Shown here: piece by piece, positions 56,001 to 60,351 of the stretch
Numbering within the stretch: the first letter of the stretch is position 1
How the letters are laid out: every line of letters starts with the position of its first letter
Assembly (NCBI GenBank): GCA_946811185.2
Contig: OX328096.1
Span: 40,250,011 to 40,314,010, forward strand
Length of the DNA stretch: 64,000 bases
Reading direction: 5' to 3'
Source of the DNA: Hippopus hippopus
Lineage: Eukaryota > Mollusca > Bivalvia > Cardiida > Cardiidae
Program-made: the position numbers and the translations under genes
The notes under the pieces: model-generated
The model's database searches: none
What the model saw: the letters and a program-made list of their open reading frames with translations, nothing else
Told to the model about the DNA's origin: nothing

Positions 56001-57424
56001 TCGAATCCCGCCAGAGGCAGTTTGTATTTCAGCTATGCATTTGTTGCAGACTTCCATGTTTGTAAGAAGCGACCTAGACGATTTTAGCGTGAATCGCGCA
56101 CATCGCCCTTGTCCAGAATAAACACTAACTATTGGTGTCCATGTTTTTTTTAATGCTCGAAAGAAAGCGTTGAATATCAAATTAATGCTGGATTCCAGTA
56201 TTTTTTCGTATTATACCACAAGCATGTTCAGATTATTCCGTGCACTGAATGAATAGAAAGTACAAAAACAGCCAATTAGTGGCGGTTTTTCCACGAATCT
56301 CAAAGGCGGATGTCTCATTATACAACAAAAGTATCGGTTGTCTTTGCAGCTGATATTTCGGTCTGGGATTGGGTTCATTAACTAAATCTTAGTACAGTAC
56401 TTTTTATTACAGCAGGGAAAGTCGATTTCTAAGGGGAAAATTGGTTGCTTGGGGGGAAACTACATCTTTGGGGAAAAATTTGTTGAGGGGAAGACGCCGA
56501 CTATCAGCGTCACTTTCTTAGTAAAAAAAAAAAACCCTGATAATTGTCAGTTAAGATTGGCGTATTTTATGGTCAAAAAAAATTTTGCTTTACATATTTA
56601 CCCAGACCTAATGGAACTACTGAATCATGAATTTCATCTATGTGAAAAATTATTCAAAAATAGTAGTCTAGTCAGCCATATACAAAATTTTAAGGTATGA
56701 ATAATTTGCAATGGAAAAGCAACAAGGTTAAATGTAGTTGTATTTTTATTTAGATATCTTCTTACTTGTGTAAGTCCAACTTGAAAGCATTTGCAGATGA
56801 CAGAATAAATGTGACTCAAAATTTGAAATTTGTTTTGTGAAGGATTGAAAACACTGTGGGAAAAGGAGAAAATGCTGGTTACCAGCATTTTAAAAAGCTT
56901 TCTTCCTCAGGGTCGTTAAAAGTTGGGATTGTGTGGTAAAGGGTTTCAAGGTGGGACTCACAAAATTTGTTTCAGGCTCGTAGTTTTCCATCCTGGTGAG
57001 TCCCTGGACTCACTTATGGCAAAATGTAAAAAAATCACTGATTATTAAAAACAAAACGCCAAAGAAAGTCCCCTTTAGCTGCGGTTATGCAATCTTCCCC
57101 GCTAAATCTCATGTTATTTCATAATTGCTTATAGAACTAAATGAACATATTATCTAAACGCACTAAATTCCTTATAAACACATCCTAGATAGTAAAATAC
57201 TGATAGAAGATATTCACCCCACCCACCAAGAATACATAGGCTTTAACCGGTTCCCTATATAGCATTAAGATCAAGTGCAATCTTAAAAAAGAAGTTCGTT
57301 GCGAATTTCTCGTGCTTTTGAAATAGTGCATAAAATTAAATATCGATAGATAACACACTGTTTCAGCCCCAGTCGGTTGTTCTCCACCTTGAGCAGGTCC
57401 AAGATATTTCCGGAAGTACTCCAT
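20046..57424 (-). CDS. USO1: USO1/p115 general vesicular transport factor, complete 22-exon gene
   Basis: p115 is the peripheral Golgi tether that links COPI/COPII vesicles to GM130 and giantin under Rab1 and promotes SNARE assembly. CDS = complement of 22 exons totalling 2838 nt, 945 residues plus TAG, all phases compatible. Vertebrate p115 is about 960. Start MEYFRKYLGPAQGG at 57424 has a strong Kozak context (AAGATGG); MRHSSK lies in frame just upstream. Residues 1 to about 640 form the armadillo-type head, with near-identical blocks such as VEDCLLLLLNLLKNN, SNQNFFREGS, GWSAQKVTN, ITAGQLLCGGLFSSDSLSNW and NPPVSLLQQC. Residues about 645-928 are heptad-rich coiled coil. The tail ends EEDL-type QEDLLVLLTDQDAKI, then nine Asp in a row and LEDGDES. 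Introns are full of MITE-A hairpins. Identity is secure. Confidence 0.97.
20199..20404 (-). mobile_element. MITE-A copy, USO1 last intron
   Basis: TTAACCCTTTCCCACACAATCC to TTTGGTACAGCGTTAA, TTAA at both ends. Shortened core (aagaagttgctggtaacaaac). Confidence 0.87.
21030..21258 (+). mobile_element. MITE-A copy, USO1 last intron, near-perfect hairpin
   Basis: TTAACTCTTTACCAAACGAC to GTGTGGTAAAGAGTTAA. The palindrome runs from gaaaacattgt to acaatgttttc with a single mismatch region (ttttcgaac versus gtgggaaaa). Confidence 0.92.
21506..23294 (-). repeat. Array element I, inverted copy in USO1 last intron
   Basis: Reverse-complement relative of 11091-13056: starts AACAAGAGGACCATCATGGT, holds the about 167-bp monomers first, then about five 160-bp monomers with GTAGATGCTAGAGTGTAAAC, and ends GACGGTGAGTGATCCC..GTGCTCAGATGAAC. 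Monomer order mirrors the + copy exactly, giving two inverted arms of about 1.8-2 kb separated by 8.4 kb. Confidence 0.85.
23295..24780. other. USO1 last-intron remainder
   Basis: AT-rich; a MITE-B scrap near 23583, poly-A tracts. No exon or element recognised between the inverted array element and exon 21. Confidence 0.5.
24781..24942 (-). CDS. USO1: USO1 exon 21, end of coiled coil
   Basis: 54 codons: KLEEEIKKKDSEKSAIIDEL, ETLKKEQEDLLVLLTDQDAK, IDKYKTRLRELGQE. KKEQEDLLVLLTDQDAKI is nearly identical to the vertebrate C-terminal block KKEQDDLLVLLADQDQKI. Donor gttggtag, acceptor tgcctttcag. Confidence 0.96.
24943..26334. other. USO1 intron, no recognised element
   Basis: AT-rich with poly-A/T and ATATAT tracts near 25480-25530. 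Nothing recognisable up to the MITE-C copy at 26335. Confidence 0.5.
26335..26578 (-). mobile_element. MITE-C copy, USO1 intron
   Basis: About 240-bp family whose reference copy is 36889-37137. Here: gcattataccaagcaagacatca, tcctttgacaagcagaaaattg, gcctggactgcacaggttgacctgg, aacagagcatgact. Confidence 0.75.
26807..26962 (-). CDS. USO1: USO1 exon 20, coiled coil
   Basis: 52 codons: QSIPTNNNSAELEARLAAIN, DELTQLGEEKNSLQERVKKA, NEENLNLIDRIN. Phase 0 at both ends. Acceptor gcctttcag, donor gtaagtc. Confidence 0.9.
27116..27325 (-). mobile_element. MITE-A copy, USO1 intron
   Basis: TTCACCCTTTACCAAACAGTCC to TTTGGTAAAGAGTTGA, centre GGTAACC. The left arm is truncated at gaaaatgctgg, so only a short hairpin can form. 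Confidence 0.87.
28128..28315 (+). mobile_element. MITE-A decayed copy, USO1 intron
   Basis: Recognised by ggtccaagttgaaagcaatatgcagac, ggtagaaaactttgtgag and gaaaatgctggttttgagcatt. A separate scrap of the left spacer lies at 27888-27935. Confidence 0.6.
28549..29270 (-). repeat. Array element IV (152-bp monomers), USO1 intron
   Basis: Four highly similar monomers starting GTCAATTTAAACATTTGACC at 28549, 28701, 28853 and 29005, followed by a (CACA)-rich microsatellite (29160-29210) and the end GCCATTTCATGGCATAAAAA. Monomers contain TGACCTTGACCTTGG, the complement of two ERR-type half-sites. Confidence 0.82.
29300..30330 (+). mobile_element. Deleted mariner-type transposon, USO1 intron
   Basis: Terminal inverted repeats of about 28 bp (GAGGGCTGTTCGGAAATTAT left; the right end is its complement with few changes) flanked by TA at 29298-29299 and 30331-30332. 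Length 1031 bp, too short for a full element of about 1.3 kb. It carries a broken transposase N-terminus at 29695-29967. Confidence 0.85.
29695..29967 (+). pseudogene. Mariner transposase N-terminal remnant
   Basis: QRAYIKFCVELGKTPIETKE then ML matches the first helix-turn-helix of mariner transposases. The frame then shifts: SRALVYRWHNWFVKD, the next conserved piece, lies in another frame. No DDD catalytic region is recognisable before the right terminal repeat, so the copy cannot be autonomous. Confidence 0.75.
30366..30587 (-). CDS. USO1: USO1 exon 19, coiled coil
   Basis: 74 codons: KTDLTVAEARVNASLEINDE, NKENNPSEIAVLQQTVNKLN, SELHALRVVTSNKEAELTNL, NTAYSNLQSQIQNV. Phase 0 at both ends. 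Sequence conservation is low but the heptad pattern and splice sites (tatcttttag, gtatgt) are good. Confidence 0.9.
30687..30914 (+). mobile_element. MITE-A copy, USO1 intron
   Basis: TTGAGTCTTTACAAAGCACC to GATTGTGTGATACAGGGTTA, with a near-perfect core (gaaaatgctagtaaccagcattttc). The left spacer is partly replaced (gaccaaaaaaactgcag). Confidence 0.87.
31000..31215 (-). mobile_element. MITE-C copy, USO1 intron
   Basis: gatgctttataacaagcaagtcatcac, tcctttgacaagcagaaaatt, gaggactgcacaggctgac. Right end decayed (tatcatggcc). Confidence 0.7.
31610..31755 (-). mobile_element. tRNA-derived SINE (family 2), USO1 intron
   Basis: On the - strand: head GCTGCTTGGTTCAGTTATAAAG, B box GGGTTCATTTC, then a poly-T tract and 3' end CAGAGCTCTAGCTTAGTACT. 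Confidence 0.6.
32519..32799. mobile_element. Possible hAT-like element with CAGTGTTT ends, USO1 intron
   Basis: CAGTGTTTCTCTCA on the left and AAAAAACACTG on the right (8-bp inverted match), 281 bp. No target duplication is evident, so the boundaries are tentative. Confidence 0.4.
32952..33064 (-). CDS. USO1: USO1 exon 18, coiled coil
   Basis: Encodes GSKQVDDEKEDEIKKLNENI then QKLNLQLTEKDSHIDKL. The acceptor gaattccag at 33065-66 was chosen over an AG 14 bp downstream because only the former restores phase with exon 17. Donor gtaagtat is excellent. Confidence 0.9.
34012..34150 (-). CDS. USO1: USO1 exon 17, coiled coil
   Basis: Encodes DGRLRETQGQLESIQSKYDL, SCKQLEELTQQVQQLKDQNA and LLKATK. 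Clear heptads. Donor gtaaaaagatc, acceptor tgttttgtag. Ends phase 1. Confidence 0.92.
34398..34555 (-). mobile_element. MITE-A partial copy, USO1 intron
   Basis: CACCTATTACCAATTATTCC at the left, then tgaccgtgaggataaagccttttgaa and core gaaaatgcttgttatcagcattctc. The right end is lost next to a poly-A tract. Confidence 0.75.
34655..34887 (-). mobile_element. MITE-A copy, USO1 intron
   Basis: TTAACTCTTCACCACAAAATC at the left and TTTCATAAAATGTTAA at the right. Core arms are gaaaacattgtgggaaaag and cttttcccacaatgttttc; the inner loop is decayed. It ends about 95 bp from USO1 exon 16. Confidence 0.85.
34982..35100 (-). CDS. USO1: USO1 exon 16, first coiled-coil exon
   Basis: Encodes EILKSLSPNANREETKKQLA then NLKEHESIVSQYKDLIQEQ. 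HESIVSQYKDLIQEQ parallels vertebrate HDNIVTHYKNMIREQ, the start of the coiled coil. Donor gtaaatatat, acceptor ttttttaccatgcag. Confidence 0.94.
35634..35815 (-). CDS. USO1: USO1 exon 15, end of head domain
   Basis: Encodes ASLRQVIEKRIGLETFTDKL, then RAIKKPDLNYRQPSEVVFDF and EFTRLFKAQE. FDxEFTRL is the p115 signature at the head-to-coiled-coil boundary. Donor gtgagtac, acceptor gtcttatag. Confidence 0.95.
36090..36860 (+). mobile_element. MITE-A remnants, USO1 introns
   Basis: A weak scrap at 36090-36170 (agaaaatgtgttggaaaaggagctaatg) and a better 5'/3'-truncated copy at 36675-36860 (tgaaagtagttgcagatgac, gtgactcaaatgatgg, core gaaaatgctagttacaagcattt). USO1 exon 14 lies between them. Confidence 0.6.
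36457..36578 (-). CDS. USO1: USO1 exon 14
   Basis: Encodes LISQVSASDGDENEQNVHGL then CAFLLGICVLCNDDQNQSFT. GLCAFLLGIC matches the vertebrate GLCALLLGIC helix. Donor gtaagttat, acceptor taactgttagacag. Confidence 0.95.
36889..37137 (+). mobile_element. MITE-C reference copy, USO1 intron
   Basis: GAGCCATGCTCTGTGAAAAG on the left; CCCTTTTGCAAGAGTTTGGCTC on the right, an imperfect inverted pair. Inside is the small palindrome GCCTGTGCAGTCCATGCAGGC. 249 bp. Confidence 0.78.
37400..37510 (-). CDS. USO1: USO1 exon 13
   Basis: Encodes GGRIQTRIGILMLLAAWMSD then CPTAVAHFLFNTANVPY. I chose the donor gtatcctttg because reading past it adds residues ending in a stop, whereas NVPY joins exactly to LISQVSASD as NVPFLTGQI does in vertebrates. 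111 nt, phase 0. Confidence 0.93.
38140..38345 (-). CDS. USO1: USO1 exon 12, most conserved head block
   Basis: Encodes NTITAGQLLCGGLFSSDSLS, NWFASVALLNAIVENPTQKE and QLLRVQLATSVGNPPVSLLQ, ending QCCNILAQ. Nearly identical to animal p115 throughout. Donor gtatatat, acceptor tgattacttcag. Residues 418-486. Confidence 0.98.
38959..39113 (-). CDS. USO1: USO1 exon 11
   Basis: Encodes PAIVVLLMSMVNEKQPFSLR, CAVLYCFQSFLYKNEVGQSQ and IVQTLLPTSAD. Donor gtaagtcaac. It opens the conserved Uso1/p115 head segment. Residues 367-417. Confidence 0.96.
39975..40203 (+). mobile_element. MITE-A copy with TTAA at both ends, USO1 intron, near-perfect palindrome
   Basis: TTAAGTCTGTACCACACAAC to GATTGTGTGGTAAAGGGTTAA. 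The core pairs continuously from gttgtgggaaaagg to ccttttcccacaat; the only break is near the centre (ggtaaccaac). Confidence 0.92.
40390..40607 (-). mobile_element. MITE-A copy with TTAA at both ends, USO1 intron
   Basis: TTAACCCTTTACCACACAATCC to GTTTGGGAAAAGGTTAA, centre GGTAACC. An internal deletion removed ggaaaagg from the left arm. It is 183 bp from the preceding copy and in opposite orientation. Confidence 0.9.
41307..41474 (-). mobile_element. MITE-A 5'-truncated copy, USO1 intron
   Basis: Starts at gaagaaaatggcttctgacaatg, keeps cactttctccttttcccacaatg and ends TCTATTAAAGGGTTGA. The left TIR is missing. It ends 88 bp from USO1 exon 10. Confidence 0.78.
41562..41650 (-). CDS. USO1: USO1 exon 10
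   Basis: Encodes TINTVSEVIRGNLQNQEYFA then SVMAPSNPP, ending in a split Arg codon. Donor gtaatggtt, acceptor tttatttacag. Residues 337-366. Confidence 0.95.
41765..41945 (-). mobile_element. SINE (family 1) diverged copy, USO1 intron
   Basis: Reverse copy: tatttaatgcctttttcaacatcatttcag, ggggccagtgcacctatccgtgc, then a decayed head (aattcaaaccagcaacccc, cccactgcacaacatgggc). Confidence 0.65.
42212..42418 (-). mobile_element. MITE-A decayed copy, USO1 intron
   Basis: TTCACCCTTTACAACACAATGCC at the left; core reduced to ggaaccagcatttccttcttt; right end decayed. Confidence 0.72.
42489..42680 (-). mobile_element. MITE-A copy abutting USO1 exon 9
   Basis: TTAACCCTTCACTACACAATC at the left, near-perfect core (gaaaacattgtgggaaaagg to ccttgtctcacaatgttttc, centre ggtaagc). 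It runs to aatttggacga and lacks the right TIR, ending about 25 bp from the USO1 exon 9 donor. Confidence 0.85.
42705..42769 (-). CDS. USO1: USO1 exon 9
   Basis: Encodes LAQQLCGILMASGVPADVLT then E. At 65 nt it is the shortest internal exon. Donor gtactgtag, acceptor catttttctag. ASGVPADVLTE followed by TINTVSEVIRG in exon 10 is diagnostic of p115. Confidence 0.95.
42828..43005 (+). mobile_element. MITE-A decayed copy, USO1 intron
   Basis: AACCTTTAACAGATGACAAAG at the left and gagaaaaggagaaaatgtggga at the core. The right half is reduced. It lies about 60 bp upstream of the USO1 exon 9 acceptor. Confidence 0.7.
43185..43262 (-). mobile_element. SINE (family 2) 3' part, USO1 intron
   Basis: Contains ACTAGTACTAGGCTAGGGCT, the shared 3' end read on +, plus aaaaaacccagtggatcc. 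All three family-2 copies lie in the same direction. Confidence 0.5.
43335..43618 (+). repeat. Exact 142-bp tandem duplication
   Basis: Unit 1 43335-43476 and unit 2 43477-43618 appear identical base for base, starting GTCTAGAAGGAATTTTGCAA. The junction falls inside CTGTGCAGTC of a MITE-C palindrome. Confidence 0.9.
43409..43794 (+). mobile_element. MITE-C copy with internal exact duplication, USO1 intron
   Basis: GAGCCAAGCTCTGTAAACAG occurs at 43409 and again at 43551, because 142 bp are duplicated exactly (43335-43476 = 43477-43618). Right end CCCTTTTGCAAGAGCAGGGCTC. Confidence 0.85.
43852..43927 (-). CDS. USO1: USO1 exon 8
   Basis: Encodes LVRSLVSPSNPQQQIANCQK then AMYSC. Acceptor ttctgtatttcag, donor gtatgttg. 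Residues 290-314, ending phase 1. Confidence 0.94.
44203..44744. mobile_element. hAT-like non-autonomous DNA element, USO1 intron
   Basis: Ends CAGGGGTGTAAAA / TTTTACACCCCTG, flanked on both sides by TGCAA (44198-44202 and 44745-44749) as a 5-bp duplication. Sub-terminal inverted pieces include acttgtcccgtaggac and gtccaacaggacgag. 542 bp, no coding frame. CAGGGGT ends suggest hAT, although hAT normally duplicates 8 bp. Confidence 0.75.
44828..45018 (-). CDS. USO1: USO1 exon 7
   Basis: Encodes IVVEDCLLLLLNLLKNNTSN, QNFFREGSHIKYLTPFFELD and GWSAQKVTNIHLLLQ. Donor gtaggtacc, acceptor ctgtttcag. Residues 226-289. Confidence 0.96.
45755..45875 (-). CDS. USO1: USO1 exon 6
   Basis: Encodes ALLLLNQLTKGNANIQKIVA then FENAFERLLDIIHEEGGIDG. 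Donor gtttgtctga is weak but the phase (1 out) and homology fit. Residues 186-225. Confidence 0.95.
46210..46368 (-). CDS. USO1: USO1 exon 5
   Basis: Encodes EYDFHVRWPTVKLLTILLTN, then ILVHPMGVSKLMDLLSDSRE and IIRND (residues 133-185). Phase 0 on both sides. Donor gtgagtttta. One of the most conserved p115 blocks. Confidence 0.96.
46491..46712 (-). mobile_element. MITE-A copy, USO1 intron, near-perfect palindrome
   Basis: GTAAACCTTTACCACATAATCC to CAGGTGGTAAAGGGTTAA. The core arms pair fully around ctggtagccag. Only one end keeps TTAA. Confidence 0.9.
46797..47003 (+). mobile_element. MITE-A 5'-truncated copy, USO1 intron
   Basis: Starts in the spacer (agacctttaggcttgtctaaat) and ends GAGAGTTTGGTGAAGGGTTA. 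The core right arm is decayed. It sits 85 bp from the preceding, opposite copy. Confidence 0.78.
47054..48426. repeat. Array element V (degenerate monomers), USO1 intron
   Basis: Starts AAGAGGGCCACTGGCTCTAC and ends GTGGTCAGGTGAGCTAAAAA, the same kind of termini as element I. Internal diverged units share TGACCTACTTTTTGACC and ACATTCTGACCAAGTTTCAT (about 47290-47370, 47430-47540, 47580-47670, 48080-48180, 48230-48330). Confidence 0.7.
48745..49010. repeat. Fragment of an array-type element, USO1 intron
   Basis: Contains CTATGACCTTGACCTTGAGC, a CACACACATACATACAAACAC microsatellite, ACAGACAGGGG and the end CCCCTTTTTATGGTGGGGGCG. It resembles one monomer plus the terminus of elements II and IV. 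Ends about 30 bp from USO1 exon 4. Confidence 0.55.
49040..49143 (-). CDS. USO1: USO1 exon 4
   Basis: After a short acidic DDEVPNHFPDDL linker it reads GGQFTEIFTKKSDNIGLLLS then LLE. Acceptor ttttcattatcaag, donor gtgaatctg. Residues 98-132; matches the QFTEIFIKQQENVTLLLSLLEE segment of vertebrates. Confidence 0.93.
50210..50440. mobile_element. Foldback element, second copy, USO1 intron
   Basis: Palindrome core 50300-50440 (ggttggtgtcttgg / ccaagacaccaacc), preceded by the shared ggtacggtctttgtcaatg flank. A partial, older piece of the same element (cttggtgtcttggattggg) lies just left at 50160-50210. Confidence 0.8.
50492..50630 (-). CDS. USO1: USO1 exon 3
   Basis: Begins KFRLEVGTQGMDVLVRTLEA, continues DRSDAEITGYALDALCNVMS and ends NEPTDD. 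Acceptor atttttatgcag, donor gtaaatatct. Residues 52-97; armadillo-type helices. Confidence 0.95.
50876..51101 (+). mobile_element. MITE-A copy, USO1 intron, near-perfect palindrome
   Basis: TTCCTTTACCATACGAC to GATAGTGTGGCAGAGGGTTAA. Arms pair from gaaaacattgtggga to tccctcaatgttttc around ggctacc. Confidence 0.9.
51481..51567 (-). CDS. USO1: USO1 exon 2
   Basis: Encodes VERLVDRASSSTLLDDRRDA then VRAIKALSR (residues 23-51), the first helices of the head and highly conserved. Donor is gtaagattgg; a second gtaattt 10 bp downstream is rejected because it would add residues absent from homologues. Confidence 0.95.
51852..52080 (+). mobile_element. MITE-A copy with TTAA at both ends, USO1 intron 1
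   Basis: TTAACTCTTTACCAAACAAC to GATTGCTTGGTAAAGGGTTAA. The palindrome spans gaaaacactgtgggaaaagg to ccttttcccacaatgttttc with one mismatch and centre GGTTACC, about 67 bp in all. Confidence 0.93.
52482..53535. mobile_element. hAT-like element with 15-bp perfect TIRs, USO1 intron 1
   Basis: CAGTGTTCAATCTAG at 52482 and CTAGATTGAACACTG ending at 53535. No matching target duplication is visible, and no transposase frame. Another MITE (52665-52890) is nested within it. Confidence 0.72.
52665..52890. mobile_element. Nested MITE with AGGCCTAA ends
   Basis: Inverted termini of about 34 bp: AGGCCTAACAAAAAAATATC..TTTAGGGTTTC and GAAACCCTAAA..GATATTTTTTTTTAGGCCT. Interior has GGTAGGGTAGG at both sides and poly-T tracts. 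It sits inside the hAT-like element, so it inserted later. Confidence 0.8.
53748..53880 (+). mobile_element. MITE-A 5'-truncated copy, USO1 intron 1
   Basis: Begins just before gaaacattgtgg and ends GATTGTGTGTTAAAGAGTTAA. The hairpin is largely kept (gaaaatgctggttaccagctttttc). Confidence 0.82.
54590..54722 (+). mobile_element. MITE-A 3'-truncated copy, USO1 intron 1
   Basis: TTAACTGTTTACCAAAGAAC at the left, then spacer and gtggaaaagggagaaaat, where it stops; the right arm of the palindrome and the right TIR are absent. Confidence 0.72.
55571..55664 (+). other. tRNA-like sequence in LTR1
   Basis: A box TAGCTCAGTGG (55577-55587) and B box GGTTCGAATCC (55641-55651) are both perfect Pol III promoter matches. 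Between them are CTTTTAA (Lys-UUU-like anticodon loop) and a perfect stem CCTCG-aaaaa-CGAGG placed like a long variable arm. Acceptor and D stems pair poorly, so it is tRNA-like rather than a functional tRNA. Confidence 0.7.
55929..56021 (+). other. tRNA-like sequence in LTR2
   Basis: Same unit as in LTR1: A box 55935-55945, B box 55998-56008, both intact. The variable-arm stem has one mismatch (CCTCG..CAAGG) and one A is deleted before the anticodon loop. Confidence 0.7.
56770..56945 (+). mobile_element. MITE-A copy with deleted right arm, USO1 intron 1
   Basis: Starts in the spacer (gtccaacttgaaagcatttgcag) and ends GATTGTGTGGTAAAGGGTTT. The deletion falls exactly inside the palindrome: gaaaatgctggttaccagcatttt joins aaaagc. 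Confidence 0.82.
57359..57424 (-). CDS. USO1: USO1 exon 1, start codon
   Basis: ATG at 57422-57424; encodes MEYFRKYLGPAQGGEQPTGA then ET, donor gtgtgt. Phase 0 joins directly to VERLVDRASSS in exon 2, as AETIQ..CDRVASS does in vertebrates. An in-frame upstream ATG at 57440-57442 would add MRHSSK. Confidence 0.88.
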
Positions 57425-58600
57425 CTTCGAAGAGTGACGCATGCGTAGCAACGTGGCACTAGACTTACTTCTATAAACGCTTGATTATGCAGTGAAAATT
57501 CGTTCATCGACGATTTCAAGCACATCCGTGAAATGTCTCGTGACGATGAAACGAACCCAACTAAGTTATTTCAGCAGCAATTTTTTCCACCTCATTTTTC
57601 CCACTCTTGTAAAGGAACATATCATCATCCGAGAAAAAATTCATTTTACTGTCTGCAGATGAATTAGAAATTGATAAGGCTAACCTTTTGTCGCATGGGA
57701 ATTGATTAATTTATTTATAAATTGGCTTAAAGGAAATATCGTAAACTCTGACAGTCGGAGAACATGCTTACAAAAGCAAAAGCTAATACAAGCAATTTCA
57801 ACAGGCATATTTGATTTGAAAATTTATCGTGAAGGTTTTGCTTCATACACCAGAGTCGACATTTGTAGCATTTTCGTGCTTTGTAGATCATGTAGATCTA
57901 GATCAATCAATATCTAGATCTTATGCTGCTGATCTCAAGGAATTTGGCCTGAATATGGTCCCACACCTTCTACTACTGTATTGTAAACGTTGATCAAAAT
58001 TTCATATAGTTTTAAGATGTTTCTTTAATATAAGTCGAATAGTTAGTTTATGTTAATATTTAAAAATAAGACAGATTTTATCTGTTTTGCGGCTAAAAAG
58101 TAAATGCCAACGTTTATCATTGATTAATTCAGGGATCGTATATACACGTATATAAGATCCCTGATTAATTAAAGAAATGAGACTTGTAACGAGTACAGAA
58201 TTTTTTTTTTCAAGTATTTATTGGGTAAAGAGTGTTTGGATTGACCTTTCATACGGGCATGTATAGTGTGATGGCTAGCCTGGGTCCACGCGGTAATAAT
58301 TTATTAATAACTTCGTATCACACTGTACTAATCTCGGTCTGCTGTCGATCTTTGGCAGCTATCCGTTATTATTATCATTTTCGACAAAGTAACGTCCGAA
58401 TGATAGAAAAGGAAAAAAATGAACGGACTGGAACCCAGCCTATGTACGTGATGGTTAATGGAAAAGGCAAGATTGTTGACGCCCCCCCCCCCCCCGATCG
58501 GTTACAATGGTCTAGGGGAGAAAACTATTTGTAGCCTTTCATTTAGTTTAAGAAAGAGTGGCTTCCCTTACAAGACACCCTATTGACCATGTTACCGGAC
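57425..58600 (-). promoter_or_regulatory. USO1 5' flank / candidate promoter
   Basis: Sequence upstream of the USO1 ATG. ACGCATGCGT (57437-57446), an NRF1-like palindrome, lies 13 bp from the start codon, probably in the 5' UTR. No TATA box is placed with confidence. A 15-bp-arm inverted repeat (58122-58170) lies 0.7 kb upstream. No other gene was recognised. Confidence 0.35.
58122..58170. repeat. Short perfect inverted repeat upstream of USO1
   Basis: GATTAATTCAGGGATC, an 18-base AT-rich spacer itself palindromic (gtatatacacgtatata), then GATCCCTGATTAATT. One isolated copy. Confidence 0.7.
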
Positions 58601-60351
58601 GTATATAATCTATCTGCACTGATAGACGGACTAGCAGACGACAGGAAGGTGTTTTGGATAAACACAACAAGCAAGCTTTATTACAAAAGAGTTTTGTTTC
58701 CAAATTGAAGTTGTCTTGTGACTGAAGAAAAAGACAACATTTAGAATTAAACTTACATTATTGGGCGGGAATGATGGGAAAAGGAGAGACTGACAGACAG
58801 ACGTAAAGACAGAGAGACTCAGTGAAGTTAACTCGAAGGTAGACGCTACCTATATAACTCTGTACAACTGAGCCACAGTCCAAGTTAAAACCGTGCTTAT
58901 AAAGCCAAGGTCGGCTAGGGTGCCCGGCTGTACCGAAAATAAAGTTAGATGTCAATACATTAGCAGTGATACGCAGACTGCTAAACATCACAATTTTCTC
59001 GAAAATATATCCAATATTTCCAGATAAGAAGCAGATAAATGCACAACTGATGAAAGGGAGTAGATAATGGCATGTACGGAGGGCAGAAACTGATGTTGTA
59101 AGATAACGTGCAGAGTGAGGTAAACTGCCAAATTATAAGGTATTACAGTACTTATAATGCATAGTGAGGACATTGAGAAAACAAATCATGAGTACGGGGC
59201 ATGGAAAATAGGGTTTTTTTTTATACGGGTAGTGAATCACTTCCGTTACAAATATATTTTACTCTCAGATCATGATAATTCTAGCCTTTGTTGACATACA
59301 CAATATAACAAAACGAACACATTAAACGTAGAATAGGAACTAAAACACAATGCATCATTACATAAACAGTACGACTGGCATTTTAGCAGAAAAGAATACC
59401 GTTTGGCGTTTTCCCCTTTCATTGTGAAATCGACCGACCGTAAAAAAACATTAAATAGCTATCGTCTGGGAGCAATATAGATCTAGATCTATTATGTTTA
59501 TTTTTTTGTTGATTTTTTTTTTTTTTTCGAAAAATGCCTTGTAACATTTAAAAAATTCACAAGTATTTGTATGCATAAATAGATGACAGAACTTGTCTTA
59601 GACAAACGTAGTGTATTTTCTGATCACCACCAATAACCTTTTAAAGAGCGATATCGCAAAACGAAGTACGAGCTTTAGTATCGAAAAGTATGTTGGACGA
59701 AAATTAATAATCAAAGTGCTGAAAGTAGTGACAGACTAGCGAATTTGAAATAAGTGGCTATTGTAAAAGAGTCCGTTCCAGTTCCATCGGTTCATTCCTG
59801 TTATTAAGTCCATTCCGGTCTAATCCAGATCCAGTTCAATCCATTGACTTTACCCAACGCTCTTGACTATTTACTTCTCAAAACAAGAAATATCATGAAA
59901 AACTTCAGTTTGTTAACTTTCAGTTTAAAACAGGTTATTTTGTTTAAATGGTATCTCTCACCTAAAAAGACCTATTTTGATAGAAACATATAAGAGGTAT
60001 TGTGTTTTGCATGTACACGTGGCCTTTTGTTATTGGTCCATAATGAAATTATCCATTAAGCCCCCCTTTTCCATAACGTAGCATTTGATTAGATAAAAAC
60101 AAATAATGATTGTCTTTGCCTTAAGATAAACAAGATTAATATGAAGTTTCATAAAATTGTGTCCAGTGGTTAAAGAGATATCAGTCCATAATGGAAATAT
60201 ACATCAAGCCCCCTTTTTCGATGACACGGCATCAAATAAAAAGAAAAAGAAAAAAATCCTTAGCGGCGGATTATCGTAAGGAATACTTGTATGAAGTTCC
60301 ATCAATTTTCATCAAATATGTCTGTCCAGACGGACGAGCGGTCAGACAGAC

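Larger units (their letters stand above)
55493..56067 (+). mobile_element. Miniature LTR element (TRIM) with tRNA-like unit in each LTR, USO1 intron 1
   Basis: LTRs at 55493-55709 and 55851-56067 (217 bp each, about nine substitutions and two 1-bp indels apart), both TGTTACGGGA..GTAAGA. Immediately after LTR1 is TGGGGGCTCGTCTGGGAT (55710-55727), 17 of 18 bases of the tRNA-Pro primer-binding site of many retroelements. Before LTR2 is the polypurine tract AAGAGGGGGGG. AGCG flanks both outer ends (55489-55492, 56068-56071) as a target duplication. The 123-bp interior between the two has no coding capacity. All parts needed for reverse transcription in trans are present. Confidence 0.9.

Noticed and set aside
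58232..58534. 100-codon open frame on the + strand
   Set aside because: Contains a poly-C run giving PPPP, has no recognisable domain or splice support, and lies in repeat-rich flank.
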